From contig NZ_LMEM01000014.1 of NCBI RefSeq assembly GCF_001426345.1, positions 124,001 to 188,000 on the forward strand: a DNA stretch of 64,000 bases, written 5' to 3'. Source of the stretch: Devosia sp. Root436. Its GTDB lineage: Bacteria; Pseudomonadota; Alphaproteobacteria; Rhizobiales; Devosiaceae. The position numbers and the translations under genes are program-made. Shown here piece after piece: positions 44,794 through 53,046 of this stretch (position 1 is its first letter; every line of letters starts with the position of its first letter). A model generated the notes under the pieces. That model was not told the DNA's origin and did no database searches. It saw only the letters and a list, made by a program, of their open reading frames with translations.

Positions 44794-46728
44794 ATGAAGA
44801 GTCGGTTCGTGGGTTTGATGCGCCTCGGTGCCCTGGTTGTCACTCTCCTGGCCCTCACATTTCCCGTACAGGCGAGCGAGGAAATCCGCTCGTTCACCTC
44901 CGATGTCGTGCTCAATGCCGACGGTTCGGTGGATGTCACCGAAACCATCGAGGTCAACGCCGAGGGCTTGGAAATCCGCCGCGGCATCTACCGCGACATT
45001 CCGGTGGTGATGCTGGGCAGCGATGGCGGCAAGGTACGGCCCGAGCTTGAGGTGGCGGGCGTCACCCGCGAGGGTGACCAGGAGATGTATCGCGTCGAGC
45101 GCATGGGCAATTTCCAGCGCATATGGATCGGCAATCCGGATTCCTTCCTCGATCGCGGCATCCACCGCTACGTCATCCGCTACTCCATGACCCGCATGGC
45201 GCGGGAATTCGCCGACCACGATGAACTCTACTGGAACGCCACCGGCAATTACTGGATTTTCCCGATCCTGGCGGCGCGTGCCAACGTGACCCTGCCCGAT
45301 GGCGCAGTCATCTCGAACCTGGCCGGCTATACCGGCCCTGCCGGCTCGACCGAACAGGCCGTGTCGATCAAGCAGACCTCCGACACTACTGCGGCCTTCC
45401 GCGCCAGCCGTGCGCTGGGAGCAGGCGAGGGCATGACCATCGCCGTGGCCTTCAACAAGGGCATCATCGCCTTTCCCACCGGCTTTGCCGCCTTCCAGCA
45501 GCGGCTGGGCGATTTGAATGAGGTAATCCTGCCCGTCCTCGCGGCGCTGCTCGCCATCGCCTACAATGCGCTGGCCTGGTTCCGCGTTGGCCGCGACCCG
45601 GAAAAGGGAACGATCATTCCCCTGTTCCACCCGCCCAAGGGGTTTTCGCCGCCGCTGGTGCATTACGTGCATAAATGGGGCTTCGAGAATTCCGGCTGGG
45701 TGGCGCTGACCTCGGCCATCTTCGACCTTGGGGTCAAGGGGCTGGTGCTGATCGACAATGCGACAGGCCAGCTCAAGATCAAGGCCACCGGCAAGCAGCC
45801 AGAAGAGCCGTTGTCGGCGGGTGAGAAGCTGCTGTTCGACTATCTCGGCACCGAGCGGACCACCGTTATCGACAAGAGCACCGGCCCGGAACTGCAGAAG
45901 AAGCGTGGCGAGTTCATTGCCGCCATCGAGAGCGAGAACCGCTCATTGTGGTTCCGTAACAATACTGGCTACTCGGTGCTGGGCTTCGTGCTGGCCCTCG
46001 GCCTGCTGGGGGGCATGGTGTTGCTGGATATCCTGTCGCCGGAATGGCTGATCGGCGCTGTGGTGCTGGGAATTTTCGGCGGGGTACTCATTGGCGCGCT
46101 GGGGCGGGCGACCAAGTCTTTCGGTTTCCTCCGCTTCTTCGGCGTGTTCTGGCTGGCCATTTTCGGCTTCAACATCATTGGCGCATTTGTCGATGGCTTC
46201 AGCAGCATCGAGGTCAACACCGCCGCTATCGCGGCCATAACCATCGTCGCGGTGACCATCGTCTTTGCGGTGCTGATGCGCGCGCCGACCCTGCAGGGTC
46301 GCAAGGTCATGGACCAGATCGACGGGCTCAAGCTCTATATCGAGACCGCCGAAAAGGAGCGCATGAACATGGCCGACGCCCCGCCCATGACCATCAGCCG
46401 CTTCGAGCGCATGCTGCCCTATGCCATCGCCTTGGGCGTCGAGAAGCCCTGGAGCAGCCATTTCGAGGCAGAACTGGCGCGCAATGCGGTCGCCGATGCG
46501 TCGGGTTCCTATAGCCCCGGCTGGTATCACGGAAGCGGCTCGCGCGGTGCCTGGGGTAGCTCGGCTTCGAACATGACCAATGCGGTCAGCGCCGCGGCGG
46601 CCAGCATGACGGCGGCCATGGTCGCCGCCCAGCCGGTACAGGCCAGTTCCTCCGGATTCTCCTCCGGCGGTGGCGGTGGGGGCTCGTCCGGGGGCGGTGG
46701 AGGGGGCGGTGGTGGTGGCGGCTGGTAA
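44794..46728 (+). CDS. DUF2207 membrane protein
   Basis: Protein of 644 residues. A signal peptide (about 1-27, GLMRLGALVVTLLALTFPVQ) leads into an extracytoplasmic DUF2207 domain (SDVVLNADGSVDVTETIEV, to about 230), then membrane helices near 250, 395-440 and 465-500. The C-terminus is extremely Gly/Ser-rich and ends in tryptophan, a form common to DUF2207/TPM proteins. ATG at 44794 has no free ribosome site because the repeat hairpin abuts it; ATG at 44818 is an alternative. It pairs with lemA; role unknown. Confidence 0.9.
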   Translation: MKSRFVGLMRLGALVVTLLALTFPVQASEEIRSFTSDVVLNADGSVDVTETIEVNAEGLEIRRGIYRDIPVVMLGSDGGKVRPELEVAGVTREGDQEMYRVERMGNFQRIWIGNPDSFLDRGIHRYVIRYSMTRMAREFADHDELYWNATGNYWIFPILAARANVTLPDGAVISNLAGYTGPAGSTEQAVSIKQTSDTTAAFRASRALGAGEGMTIAVAFNKGIIAFPTGFAAFQQRLGDLNEVILPVLAALLAIAYNALAWFRVGRDPEKGTIIPLFHPPKGFSPPLVHYVHKWGFENSGWVALTSAIFDLGVKGLVLIDNATGQLKIKATGKQPEEPLSAGEKLLFDYLGTERTTVIDKSTGPELQKKRGEFIAAIESENRSLWFRNNTGYSVLGFVLALGLLGGMVLLDILSPEWLIGAVVLGIFGGVLIGALGRATKSFGFLRFFGVFWLAIFGFNIIGAFVDGFSSIEVNTAAIAAITIVAVTIVFAVLMRAPTLQGRKVMDQIDGLKLYIETAEKERMNMADAPPMTISRFERMLPYAIALGVEKPWSSHFEAELARNAVADASGSYSPGWYHGSGSRGAWGSSASNMTNAVSAAAASMTAAMVAAQPVQASSSGFSSGGGGGGSSGGGGGGGGGGGW

Positions 46729-46792
46729 TCGCCAATAGACATAGCCTGCCACGCAAGCTAAGCAAACCGCGCCTCCAACACCGGTATCCGCC

Positions 46793-48817
46793 ATGCCCGA
46801 ACTGCTGCTCGAACTCTTTTCCGAGGAAATCCCGGCCCGCTTCCAGCGCCGTGCGGCCGATGACCTCAAGAAGGCCGTGACCAATGCGCTGGTCGATGCT
46901 GGACTGGTCTACGAGGGCGCCAAGGCATTTGTGACGCCGCGCCGCCTGGCGCTGACGGTGACCGGCCTGCCGGCCCGGTCGCCCGATACGCGCGAGGAAA
47001 AGAAGGGCCCCAAACTCGGCGCCCCGCAGCCTGCCATTGATGGTTTCCTGCGTTCGGCGGGACTCTCTTCGATCGATGAGGCCAAGGTGGAAAGCGATCC
47101 CAAGAAGGGTGACTTCTACGTCGCCCATATCAACAGGCCGGGTGCTGAGGCGGTGGAACTGCTGTCGGGCATCCTGCCGAAAATTCTGGCCGATTTCCCT
47201 TGGGCCAAGTCAATGCGCTGGGGCAGCGGCAGCTACAACTGGGTGCGCCCCCTGCGCGCCATCACGGCCACTTTCGGCGCTGAAAATGAAGAGCCGGTGG
47301 TGATCCCCTTCGCCTCCAACACGCTGGAAGCCGGGCAGACCACGTTCGGCCACCGTTTCCTCGCGCCCGCGGCAATCCGCGTGCGCCGCTTCGACGATTA
47401 TGTCGAGGCGCTGGAGCGCGCCAAGGTGGTGCTCGATATCGATCGCCGCAAGGACATCATCCGCGCCGATGCCGACCAACTCGCCTTTGCGCAGGGTCTG
47501 ACCGTCATCGCCGATGAGGGCTTGCTGGAAGAAGTCGCCGGACTGGTGGAATGGCCGGTCGTGATGATGGGCGCGTTCGATCCGGCTTTCCTCGAACTGC
47601 CCGAGGAAGTCATCATCGCCACCATCCGCGCCAACCAGAAATGCTTCTGCCTGCGCGACGCCAACGGCAAGCTGGCGCCGAACTTCATCATCACCGCCAA
47701 CACGATTGCGGCCGATGGGGGCAAGGTGATCACGGCGGGCAATGAGCGGGTCATTCGGGCGCGCCTCAGCGATGCGGCCTTCTTTTATCGCGGCGATCTG
47801 GCTTTGCCGCTCGAGCACGGCCTGCCCAAGCTAGAAGAAACCGTGTTCCACGCCAAGCTGGGCAGCCAGTTTGCCCGCGTCGAGCGGCTGGTCAAGCTGG
47901 CTGGCGAGATCGCGCCTCAGGTCGGCGCCGATCCGGAACGCGCCAAGCGCGCCGCCATGCTGGCCAAGGCCGACCTCACCACCGGCATGGTCGGCGAATT
48001 CCCCGAATTGCAGGGCCTGATGGGCCGCTACTACGCGACGGCGCAGGGCGAGCCTTCAGACATCGCGACCGCGGTGGAAATGCACTACAAGCCGCTCGGC
48101 CCCACCGACAAGGTGCCGACCGAGCCGGTGTCCATCGCGGTGGCCCTGGCCGACAAGCTCGATCTGCTCACCGGCTTCTGGGCCATCCACGAAAAGCCGA
48201 CAGGCTCGCGCGACCCGTTTGCTCTGCGTCGGGCAGCGCTGGGGGTGATCCGCATCATTTCGGAAAATGGGCTGCGCTTTCCGCTCCAGGTCGAGCCCGA
48301 CCTGCTGGCCTTCTTCCATGACCGGCTCAAGGTTTCCCTGCGCGATGCCGGAGCCCGGCATGACCTGGTCGATGCAGTCATCTCGGCCGATAGCAACGAC
48401 ATCCTGCAGATAACCCAGCGGGCCGAAGCGCTATCGGCCCTGCTTTCATCCGCCGATGGCCAGAACCTGCTGGCTGGCTACAAGCGCGGCGCCAACATCC
48501 TTGCTGCCGAGGAAAAGAAGGACGGCAAGGCCTATGCTGGCGCGGTGGATCAAGATGCGTTGAAGCTGCCCGAGGAGACGGCGCTGGCCTTTGCCGTGGA
48601 TGCCGTCCATGCCGCCGTGTCCAGCCATATCGGCAAGGACGACTACAAGGGCGCCATGGCCAAGCTGGCGACTTTGCGCGCCCCGGTCGATGCGTTCTTT
48701 ACCGCCGTGCTGGTCAACGATGCCGATCCGGCCGTGCGTGCTAACCGCCTCAACCTGCTGGCCCGCCTGCGCGACACGATGCACCTGGTGGCCGACTTCT
48801 CCAAAGTCGCCGGCTAA
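46793..48817 (+). CDS. glyS: Glycyl-tRNA synthetase beta subunit
   Basis: Beta subunit of 674 residues that binds tRNA and joins GlyQ to form the tetramer. [20 protein letters not shown] at the N-terminus and [19 protein letters not shown] are diagnostic, and the C-terminal anticodon-binding HD-like part is complete. It starts 64 bases after the DUF2207 stop, 3.5 kb from glyQ. The stop overlaps the convergent small secreted-protein gene by four bases. Confidence 0.97.
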   Translation: MPELLLELFSEEIPARFQRRAADDLKKAVTNALVDAGLVYEGAKAFVTPRRLALTVTGLPARSPDTREEKKGPKLGAPQPAIDGFLRSAGLSSIDEAKVESDPKKGDFYVAHINRPGAEAVELLSGILPKILADFPWAKSMRWGSGSYNWVRPLRAITATFGAENEEPVVIPFASNTLEAGQTTFGHRFLAPAAIRVRRFDDYVEALERAKVVLDIDRRKDIIRADADQLAFAQGLTVIADEGLLEEVAGLVEWPVVMMGAFDPAFLELPEEVIIATIRANQKCFCLRDANGKLAPNFIITANTIAADGGKVITAGNERVIRARLSDAAFFYRGDLALPLEHGLPKLEETVFHAKLGSQFARVERLVKLAGEIAPQVGADPERAKRAAMLAKADLTTGMVGEFPELQGLMGRYYATAQGEPSDIATAVEMHYKPLGPTDKVPTEPVSIAVALADKLDLLTGFWAIHEKPTGSRDPFALRRAALGVIRIISENGLRFPLQVEPDLLAFFHDRLKVSLRDAGARHDLVDAVISADSNDILQITQRAEALSALLSSADGQNLLAGYKRGANILAAEEKKDGKAYAGAVDQDALKLPEETALAFAVDAVHAAVSSHIGKDDYKGAMAKLATLRAPVDAFFTAVLVNDADPAVRANRLNLLARLRDTMHLVADFSKVAG

Positions 48818-49158
48818 CGGGCGGGCAGCGCGCAGAGCACGCTGCCCAATGTCGTCGTGAACATGAACGAGGCCTCGCCGCGCTCATCCGTGGTGAAGCT
48901 GCCGGTGAGGTCGATATCGGCCAGCGGGCCGGTGAGGGCATTGACGCTGTTGCCCGACGACGCCATCTGGCCGCGACCGCCGATGGTGGCGCTTGATGCG
49001 AAATCGTAGTCGCCGGCCACCAGCAATGTCAGCGTGCCGAAGGCGGCGCCCTTCATGTCGACGCATTGATAGATGCCCGGCGGCGGGAACTGGGCCAAGG
49101 CCGGCGCAGTTGTCAGGGCAAGCGCGACGAGGGTGATTGCAAATGGGCGGATCATCAC
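48814..49158 (-). CDS. Small secreted protein, unknown
   Basis: Predicted exported protein of 114 residues. The signal peptide [20 protein letters not shown] ends at ALAQ; the mature part is short and beta-rich ([19 protein letters not shown]) with two cysteines. An ATG two codons in is an alternative start. No family is recognised. It is convergent with glyS and divergent from the DUF808 gene. Confidence 0.7.
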   Translation of the reverse strand: MMIRPFAITLVALALTTAPALAQFPPPGIYQCVDMKGAAFGTLTLLVAGDYDFASSATIGGRGQMASSGNSVNALTGPLADIDLTGSFTTDERGEASFMFTTTLGSVLCALPAR

Positions 49159-49220
49159 CAGATGATGCGCTGCGCCTGCGCCAATGCCAAATCAATCCGG
49201 CGCTATCGAAGGATAATTCC

Positions 49221-50201
49221 ATGAGTGTTGGATTGCTGGCCCTGCTCGATGACGTCGCGGGCCTGGTGAAGGTTGCGGCGGCCTCGCTTGACGACGTGGC
49301 CGGGCAGGCGGCCAAGGCCGGCGTCAAGGCGGCCGGTGCGGTGATCGACGACGCCGCGGTCACCCCCAACTATGTGCAGGGCTTCACCGCCGATCGCGAA
49401 TTGCCGATCGTCGGCAAGATCGCCTGGGGATCGATCAGGAACAAGCTGCTGTTCCTGTTGCCGGCGGCACTGGTACTCAGTCTTTTTGCGCCCTGGCTGA
49501 TCACCCCACTATTGATGATCGGCGGCGCCTATCTTTGCTACGAGGGCGCTGAAAAGGTGTTCCACGCCCTGGCGCCGCATGGGGCCGAAGTCCATGAAGC
49601 GGGGCTTGAATCGGTGACCATCGCGCCGCAGTCGCTTGAGGACCAGAAGGTTGCAGGCGCCATTCAGACCGACTTCATTCTCTCGGCCGAGATCATGACC
49701 ATCATCCTGGCGGCCATCAAAATCCCCGATTTCTGGACGCGCGCCGCAATTCTGGCGCTGGCCGGCGTCGGCATCACCATTGCCGTCTATGGCGTGGTGG
49801 CGCTGATCGTCAAGGGTGACGACTTCGGCGTCTGGATGGCACGCCACGCCCGCACCGGCGCCGGTCGCGCCTTTGGCCGCGGACTGGTGGTATTCATGCC
49901 GGTCTTCATGCAGATCCTCAGCGTCGTCGGTACGGCGGCAATGACCTGGGTCGGCGGCAGTATCATCGTGCATGGGTTGCATCAGTTTGGTTTCGGCTGG
50001 CCCGAGCAGGTCGTGGAAATTGCTGCCCACTGGGCCGAGCACGCCATGCCCGCCATTGCCGGCGTTGCGGGCTGGTTCGCCACCGCCGCCGTGGATTTCG
50101 TCTTCGGCCTGACCCTGGGCGCCGCGATGATCCCGGTCGTGGGCTACGCCATTGCGCCGGCCCTGCGCGCCGTGAAAGGCCTGTTGCCGAAGCGGGCGTA
50201 A
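49221..50201 (+). CDS. DUF808 (YedI) inner-membrane protein
   Basis: Membrane protein of 326 residues, DUF808/YedI family. The N-terminus VGLLALLDDVAGLVKVAAAS and LDDVAGQAAKAGVKAAGAV are diagnostic, and LMIGGAYLCYEGAEKV follows; about six membrane helices are visible. Function is unknown. AAGGA precedes ATG at 49221. It is convergent with the nucleotidyltransferase gene, and a palindrome lies between the two stops. Confidence 0.92.
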   Translation: MSVGLLALLDDVAGLVKVAAASLDDVAGQAAKAGVKAAGAVIDDAAVTPNYVQGFTADRELPIVGKIAWGSIRNKLLFLLPAALVLSLFAPWLITPLLMIGGAYLCYEGAEKVFHALAPHGAEVHEAGLESVTIAPQSLEDQKVAGAIQTDFILSAEIMTIILAAIKIPDFWTRAAILALAGVGITIAVYGVVALIVKGDDFGVWMARHARTGAGRAFGRGLVVFMPVFMQILSVVGTAAMTWVGGSIIVHGLHQFGFGWPEQVVEIAAHWAEHAMPAIAGVAGWFATAAVDFVFGLTLGAAMIPVVGYAIAPALRAVKGLLPKRA

Positions 50202-50217
50202 GAGGCGGACCGATCGG

Positions 50218-50245
50218 TTATAACCTTTTCGCGAAAAGGTCATAA
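50218..50245. repeat. Palindrome P1 downstream of the nucleotidyltransferase
   Basis: 28-base palindrome TTATAACCTTTTCG|CGAAAAGGTCATAA with one mismatch per half, centred at 50231/50232. It has the same core (TTTCGCGAAA) and the same ends (TTAT...ATAA) as the two palindromes upstream of the gene. It lies between the convergent stops of DUF808 and the nucleotidyltransferase gene. No T-tract follows. Confidence 0.8.
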
Positions 50246-50266
50246 CTTGGTGCGGGCGAACCGTCG

Positions 50267-51361
50267 TCAGCCGGGCAGGTCGAACATGGCGGGGTCTTGC
50301 CCCAGCGTTTTCACGCCGCGGGCGAGTGCCTGAAAGATGGACGCGACTGTCTGAGGGTTCATTGCGGCAAAGCTGCGCGAAAGGGCGTCCCGCCAGGCCG
50401 CTCCCCGGTTCCACGCCTCGATATATGCGTCGGCAAGCGCAACTGCCTGATTGGTTGCGGCCATCGCTTCCATCAGGATTTGCGCTTGCTGCCTGTCCTT
50501 TCGGCGTTTGGCTGTGGCGTCGCGATCAGCTTCGCGGCGGCTGGCGACGATGAGCTTGTGGACGGCATATCGTTCCGGCGCCGGAACGAGGACAGGAACG
50601 CCCGCATTGTGCAGGAGAACCGCCCGGACTGGCTCGTAGATCAGGAAATCCAGGAAGCGAAGAGGCTCAGCGCCGGCTGACCCGAGCGCGGGCATAGTGG
50701 TCGCTTTGCCCTGGTGGTCGTCCGAACCGGTGTTGGGGGTAAGAAACTCGACCTTATAGCCATCGCGGGCGACGAATTTCGTGGCAATGGGTGAACTAAG
50801 ATGCGGCAGCGGGCGGAAGGTCGCGTCGATGCTCTGCAGAACCTGCAACATATCGGGCGTGGTATCGCCAACGGTCATCGAAATTGAATGGAACTGCGCG
50901 AAATCGGCATCGCCCGTCTGTAGTGCGGTATTGGGAAGACGAATGCCCAGACTAGCGGAATAGCACTGGAAGGCCACTGTACCGACCAGGACACCGCGCA
51001 GCCGAAAGAAACCGGCATTGGCCAATGCCTCGACCACATCGCCGACCTTTTGAGGTGGAGCCGGCAGATAGGCCTCGCGAATGAGCGTGGAAACCAGCTT
51101 TCGCCGCGCGCGGTAGTCCGATTTGAGGTCTTTGAATTGTTCGACGCGCCGGGTAATGGCTTCGTCATCGACGGGTCCGACATAGCGGCGTTTCTTTTTG
51201 CCGCCTTCTTCGGCGGTATCAAAATACCAATAAAAGCGACCGCTCGCTTCCTGGCGGATAAAGCGGCCCTCTATCGAGAAATCTGTCGAAAATGCTGCGT
51301 CCAGGCTGCGCTGTGCAAGCTCGGAATAGAGGACTTGATAGCTGGTATCGATCGATTTCAT
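50267..51361 (-). CDS. GSU2403-family nucleotidyltransferase-fold protein
   Basis: Protein of 364 residues matching the NTP_transf_8 (GSU2403) family. The nucleotidyltransferase core has LVGTVAFQCYSASLGIRLP and the metal-binding TGDADF (D151, D153), with a third acidic residue probably in YKVEFLTP. The flanks are helical: KKKRRYVGPVDDEAITRRVE before and RREADRDATAKRRKDRQQA after. Related folds include AbiEii-type toxins. ATG at 51361 follows a palindrome directly; 51376 is an alternative inside it. It sits after rnhA on the same strand, where related genomes usually have no such gene. Confidence 0.85.
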   Translation of the reverse strand: MKSIDTSYQVLYSELAQRSLDAAFSTDFSIEGRFIRQEASGRFYWYFDTAEEGGKKKRRYVGPVDDEAITRRVEQFKDLKSDYRARRKLVSTLIREAYLPAPPQKVGDVVEALANAGFFRLRGVLVGTVAFQCYSASLGIRLPNTALQTGDADFAQFHSISMTVGDTTPDMLQVLQSIDATFRPLPHLSSPIATKFVARDGYKVEFLTPNTGSDDHQGKATTMPALGSAGAEPLRFLDFLIYEPVRAVLLHNAGVPVLVPAPERYAVHKLIVASRREADRDATAKRRKDRQQAQILMEAMAATNQAVALADAYIEAWNRGAAWRDALSRSFAAMNPQTVASIFQALARGVKTLGQDPAMFDLPG

Positions 51362-51366
51362 GGTTC

Positions 51367-51394
51367 TTATTACCATTTTTGCGAAGGTGGTAAC
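51367..51394. repeat. Palindrome P2 upstream of the nucleotidyltransferase
   Basis: TTATTACCATTTTTG|CGAAGGTGGTAAC, centred at 51381/51382, an imperfect copy of P3. It starts 5 bases upstream of the nucleotidyltransferase ATG, so a protein bound here or a hairpin in mRNA would block initiation. The centre-to-centre distance to P3 is 34 bases, about three turns of DNA. Confidence 0.8.
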
Positions 51395-51400
51395 AGAACC

Positions 51401-51430
51401 TTATTACCATTTTCGCGAAAGTGGTAATAA
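51401..51430. repeat. Palindrome P3 between rnhA and the nucleotidyltransferase
   Basis: TTATTACCATTTTCG|CGAAAGTGGTAATAA, 30 bases with a single mismatch per half, centred at 51415/51416. It lies 4 bases past the rnhA stop. Together with P1 and P2 it brackets the nucleotidyltransferase gene. Confidence 0.82.
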
Positions 51431-51434
51431 GCCG

Positions 51435-51908
51435 TCAAACCGGCGGCATCAGCCGATCATCCCGCCGCTTCGGCTTGAACGGGGCCATGCCCTCATTGGC
51501 CAATTGATCGGCCCGCTCGTTGAGCGCGTGCCCGGCATGGCCCTTGACCCATTTCCACTCGATCTTGTGACGTCTGGTGGCCTCGTCCAGCGCCTGCCAG
51601 AGTTCGAGATTTTTCACCGGCTTCTTGTCGGCGGTCTTCCAGCCATTGCGCTTCCAGCCATGCATCCAGCTCTGTACGCCGTTCTTGACATATTGACTGT
51701 CGGTATGGAGCTCGACCGTGCAGGGGCGCTTGAGGGCGTTGAGCGCATTGATGGCGGCGGTCAGCTCCATCTGGTTGTTGGTGGTCAGCGCCTCGCCGCC
51801 CTTGAGCTCCCTGGTATGGCCGCCATATTCGAGAATGGCGCCCCAGCCGCCAGGACCCGGATTGCCCGAGCAGGCGCCGTCGGTATGGATGATGACGGTA
51901 TCAGTCAT
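51435..51908 (-). CDS. rnhA: Ribonuclease HI
   Basis: RNA-DNA hybrid nuclease of 157 residues. D10 is in [19 protein letters not shown]48 in [11 protein letters not shown]70 in [10 protein letters not shown] and the last catalytic acid in [12 protein letters not shown]. All four carboxylates are present. It follows ispH on the same strand (66 bases); in many relatives thrB lies between ispH and rnhA, but not here. Confidence 0.97.
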   Translation of the reverse strand: MTDTVIIHTDGACSGNPGPGGWGAILEYGGHTRELKGGEALTTNNQMELTAAINALNALKRPCTVELHTDSQYVKNGVQSWMHGWKRNGWKTADKKPVKNLELWQALDEATRRHKIEWKWVKGHAGHALNERADQLANEGMAPFKPKRRDDRLMPPV

Positions 51909-51974
51909 GAGAGCTCCTGGAGCGTGCCGGAGCCGTCAGGCTAACGCCTGCCGATGTATGCGGGGATAAGTGGC

Positions 51975-52946
51975 TCACCGCGCAACCGCGGCTTCGATGG
52001 TGCGCAACTCGCGCGGAATGTTGAAGGCGATGTTTTCCTTGGCCGTGACGCGCGCCTCGACCTTGATGTCGTAGCGCTGCGCAAAGGCCTCGATCACCTC
52101 GTCCACCAGCTTTTCAGGGGCCGAAGCGCCGGCCGAAACGCCCAGGCTCCTGATACCTTCGAGCCGCGACCAGTCGATCTCGGCGGCACGATCCACCAGC
52201 ATGGCATTCCTGCAGCCCGCCCGCTCGGCCACTTCCACCAGGCGCAGGGAATTGGAGGAATTGGGCGAGCCCACCACGATCATCGCATCCACTTCCGGCG
52301 CCACGGCCTTGATGGCCTCCTGCCGGTTGGTGGTGGCATAGCAGATGTCTTCCTTGTGTGGGCCGTTGATATCAGGAAAACGCTGCCGAAGCGCGCCAAC
52401 GATCTCGCGGGTATCGTCCACCGACAGCGTGGTCTGCGTCACAAAGGCCAGGGTGCCGGGATCGCGCGGCGCGAACGTCATGGCATCGGCCACCGTTTCG
52501 ACCAGCGTGATGGCCCCCGGCGGCAATTGGCCCATCGTTCCGACGACTTCGGGATGCCCCTTGTGGCCGATAAGCACGATTTCGTGGCCTTCGGCGAAAT
52601 GCCGCTGTGCCTCGACATGCACCTTGCTGACCAGCGGGCAGGTGGCATCGAGGAAGAACATGTTGCGGCTCCTGGCGTCCGATGGCACCGATTTGGGCAC
52701 GCCATGGGCCGAAAACACCACCGGTGCATCGGTTTCGGGAATTTCGCTCAGTTCCTCGACGAAAACCGCGCCTTTGTCGCGCAGGCCATCGACCACGTAT
52801 TTATTGTGCACGATGGCGTGGCGCACATAGACCGGTGCGCCGTATTTCTCGAGGGCGAGCTCGACAATCTGGATAGCCCGGTCAACCCCGGCGCAAAATC
52901 CGCGCGGGGCACACAGCAGAATGTCTAGTTGTGGCCGCTTTTCCAT
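51975..52946 (-). CDS. ispH: 4-hydroxy-3-methylbut-2-enyl diphosphate reductase
   Basis: Fe-S reductase of 323 residues that catalyses the last MEP pathway step, giving IPP and DMAPP. Cluster cysteines lie in [13 protein letters not shown] (C18), [12 protein letters not shown] and in the C-terminal third in [20 protein letters not shown] is the substrate-binding motif. It is divergent from the PPDK-like gene with about 100 bases between them. Confidence 0.97.
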   Translation of the reverse strand: MEKRPQLDILLCAPRGFCAGVDRAIQIVELALEKYGAPVYVRHAIVHNKYVVDGLRDKGAVFVEELSEIPETDAPVVFSAHGVPKSVPSDARSRNMFFLDATCPLVSKVHVEAQRHFAEGHEIVLIGHKGHPEVVGTMGQLPPGAITLVETVADAMTFAPRDPGTLAFVTQTTLSVDDTREIVGALRQRFPDINGPHKEDICYATTNRQEAIKAVAPEVDAMIVVGSPNSSNSLRLVEVAERAGCRNAMLVDRAAEIDWSRLEGIRSLGVSAGASAPEKLVDEVIEAFAQRYDIKVEARVTAKENIAFNIPRELRTIEAAVAR

Positions 52947-53046
52947 ATGAGATCAGATGCTTTCAGCGCCTCGGCAAGTCAAGTCTTGTTGCGGTCGCAC
53001 CGGCTCATAGGCAATATGCGTCTTCAAATATGGCAAGGACTTAACG

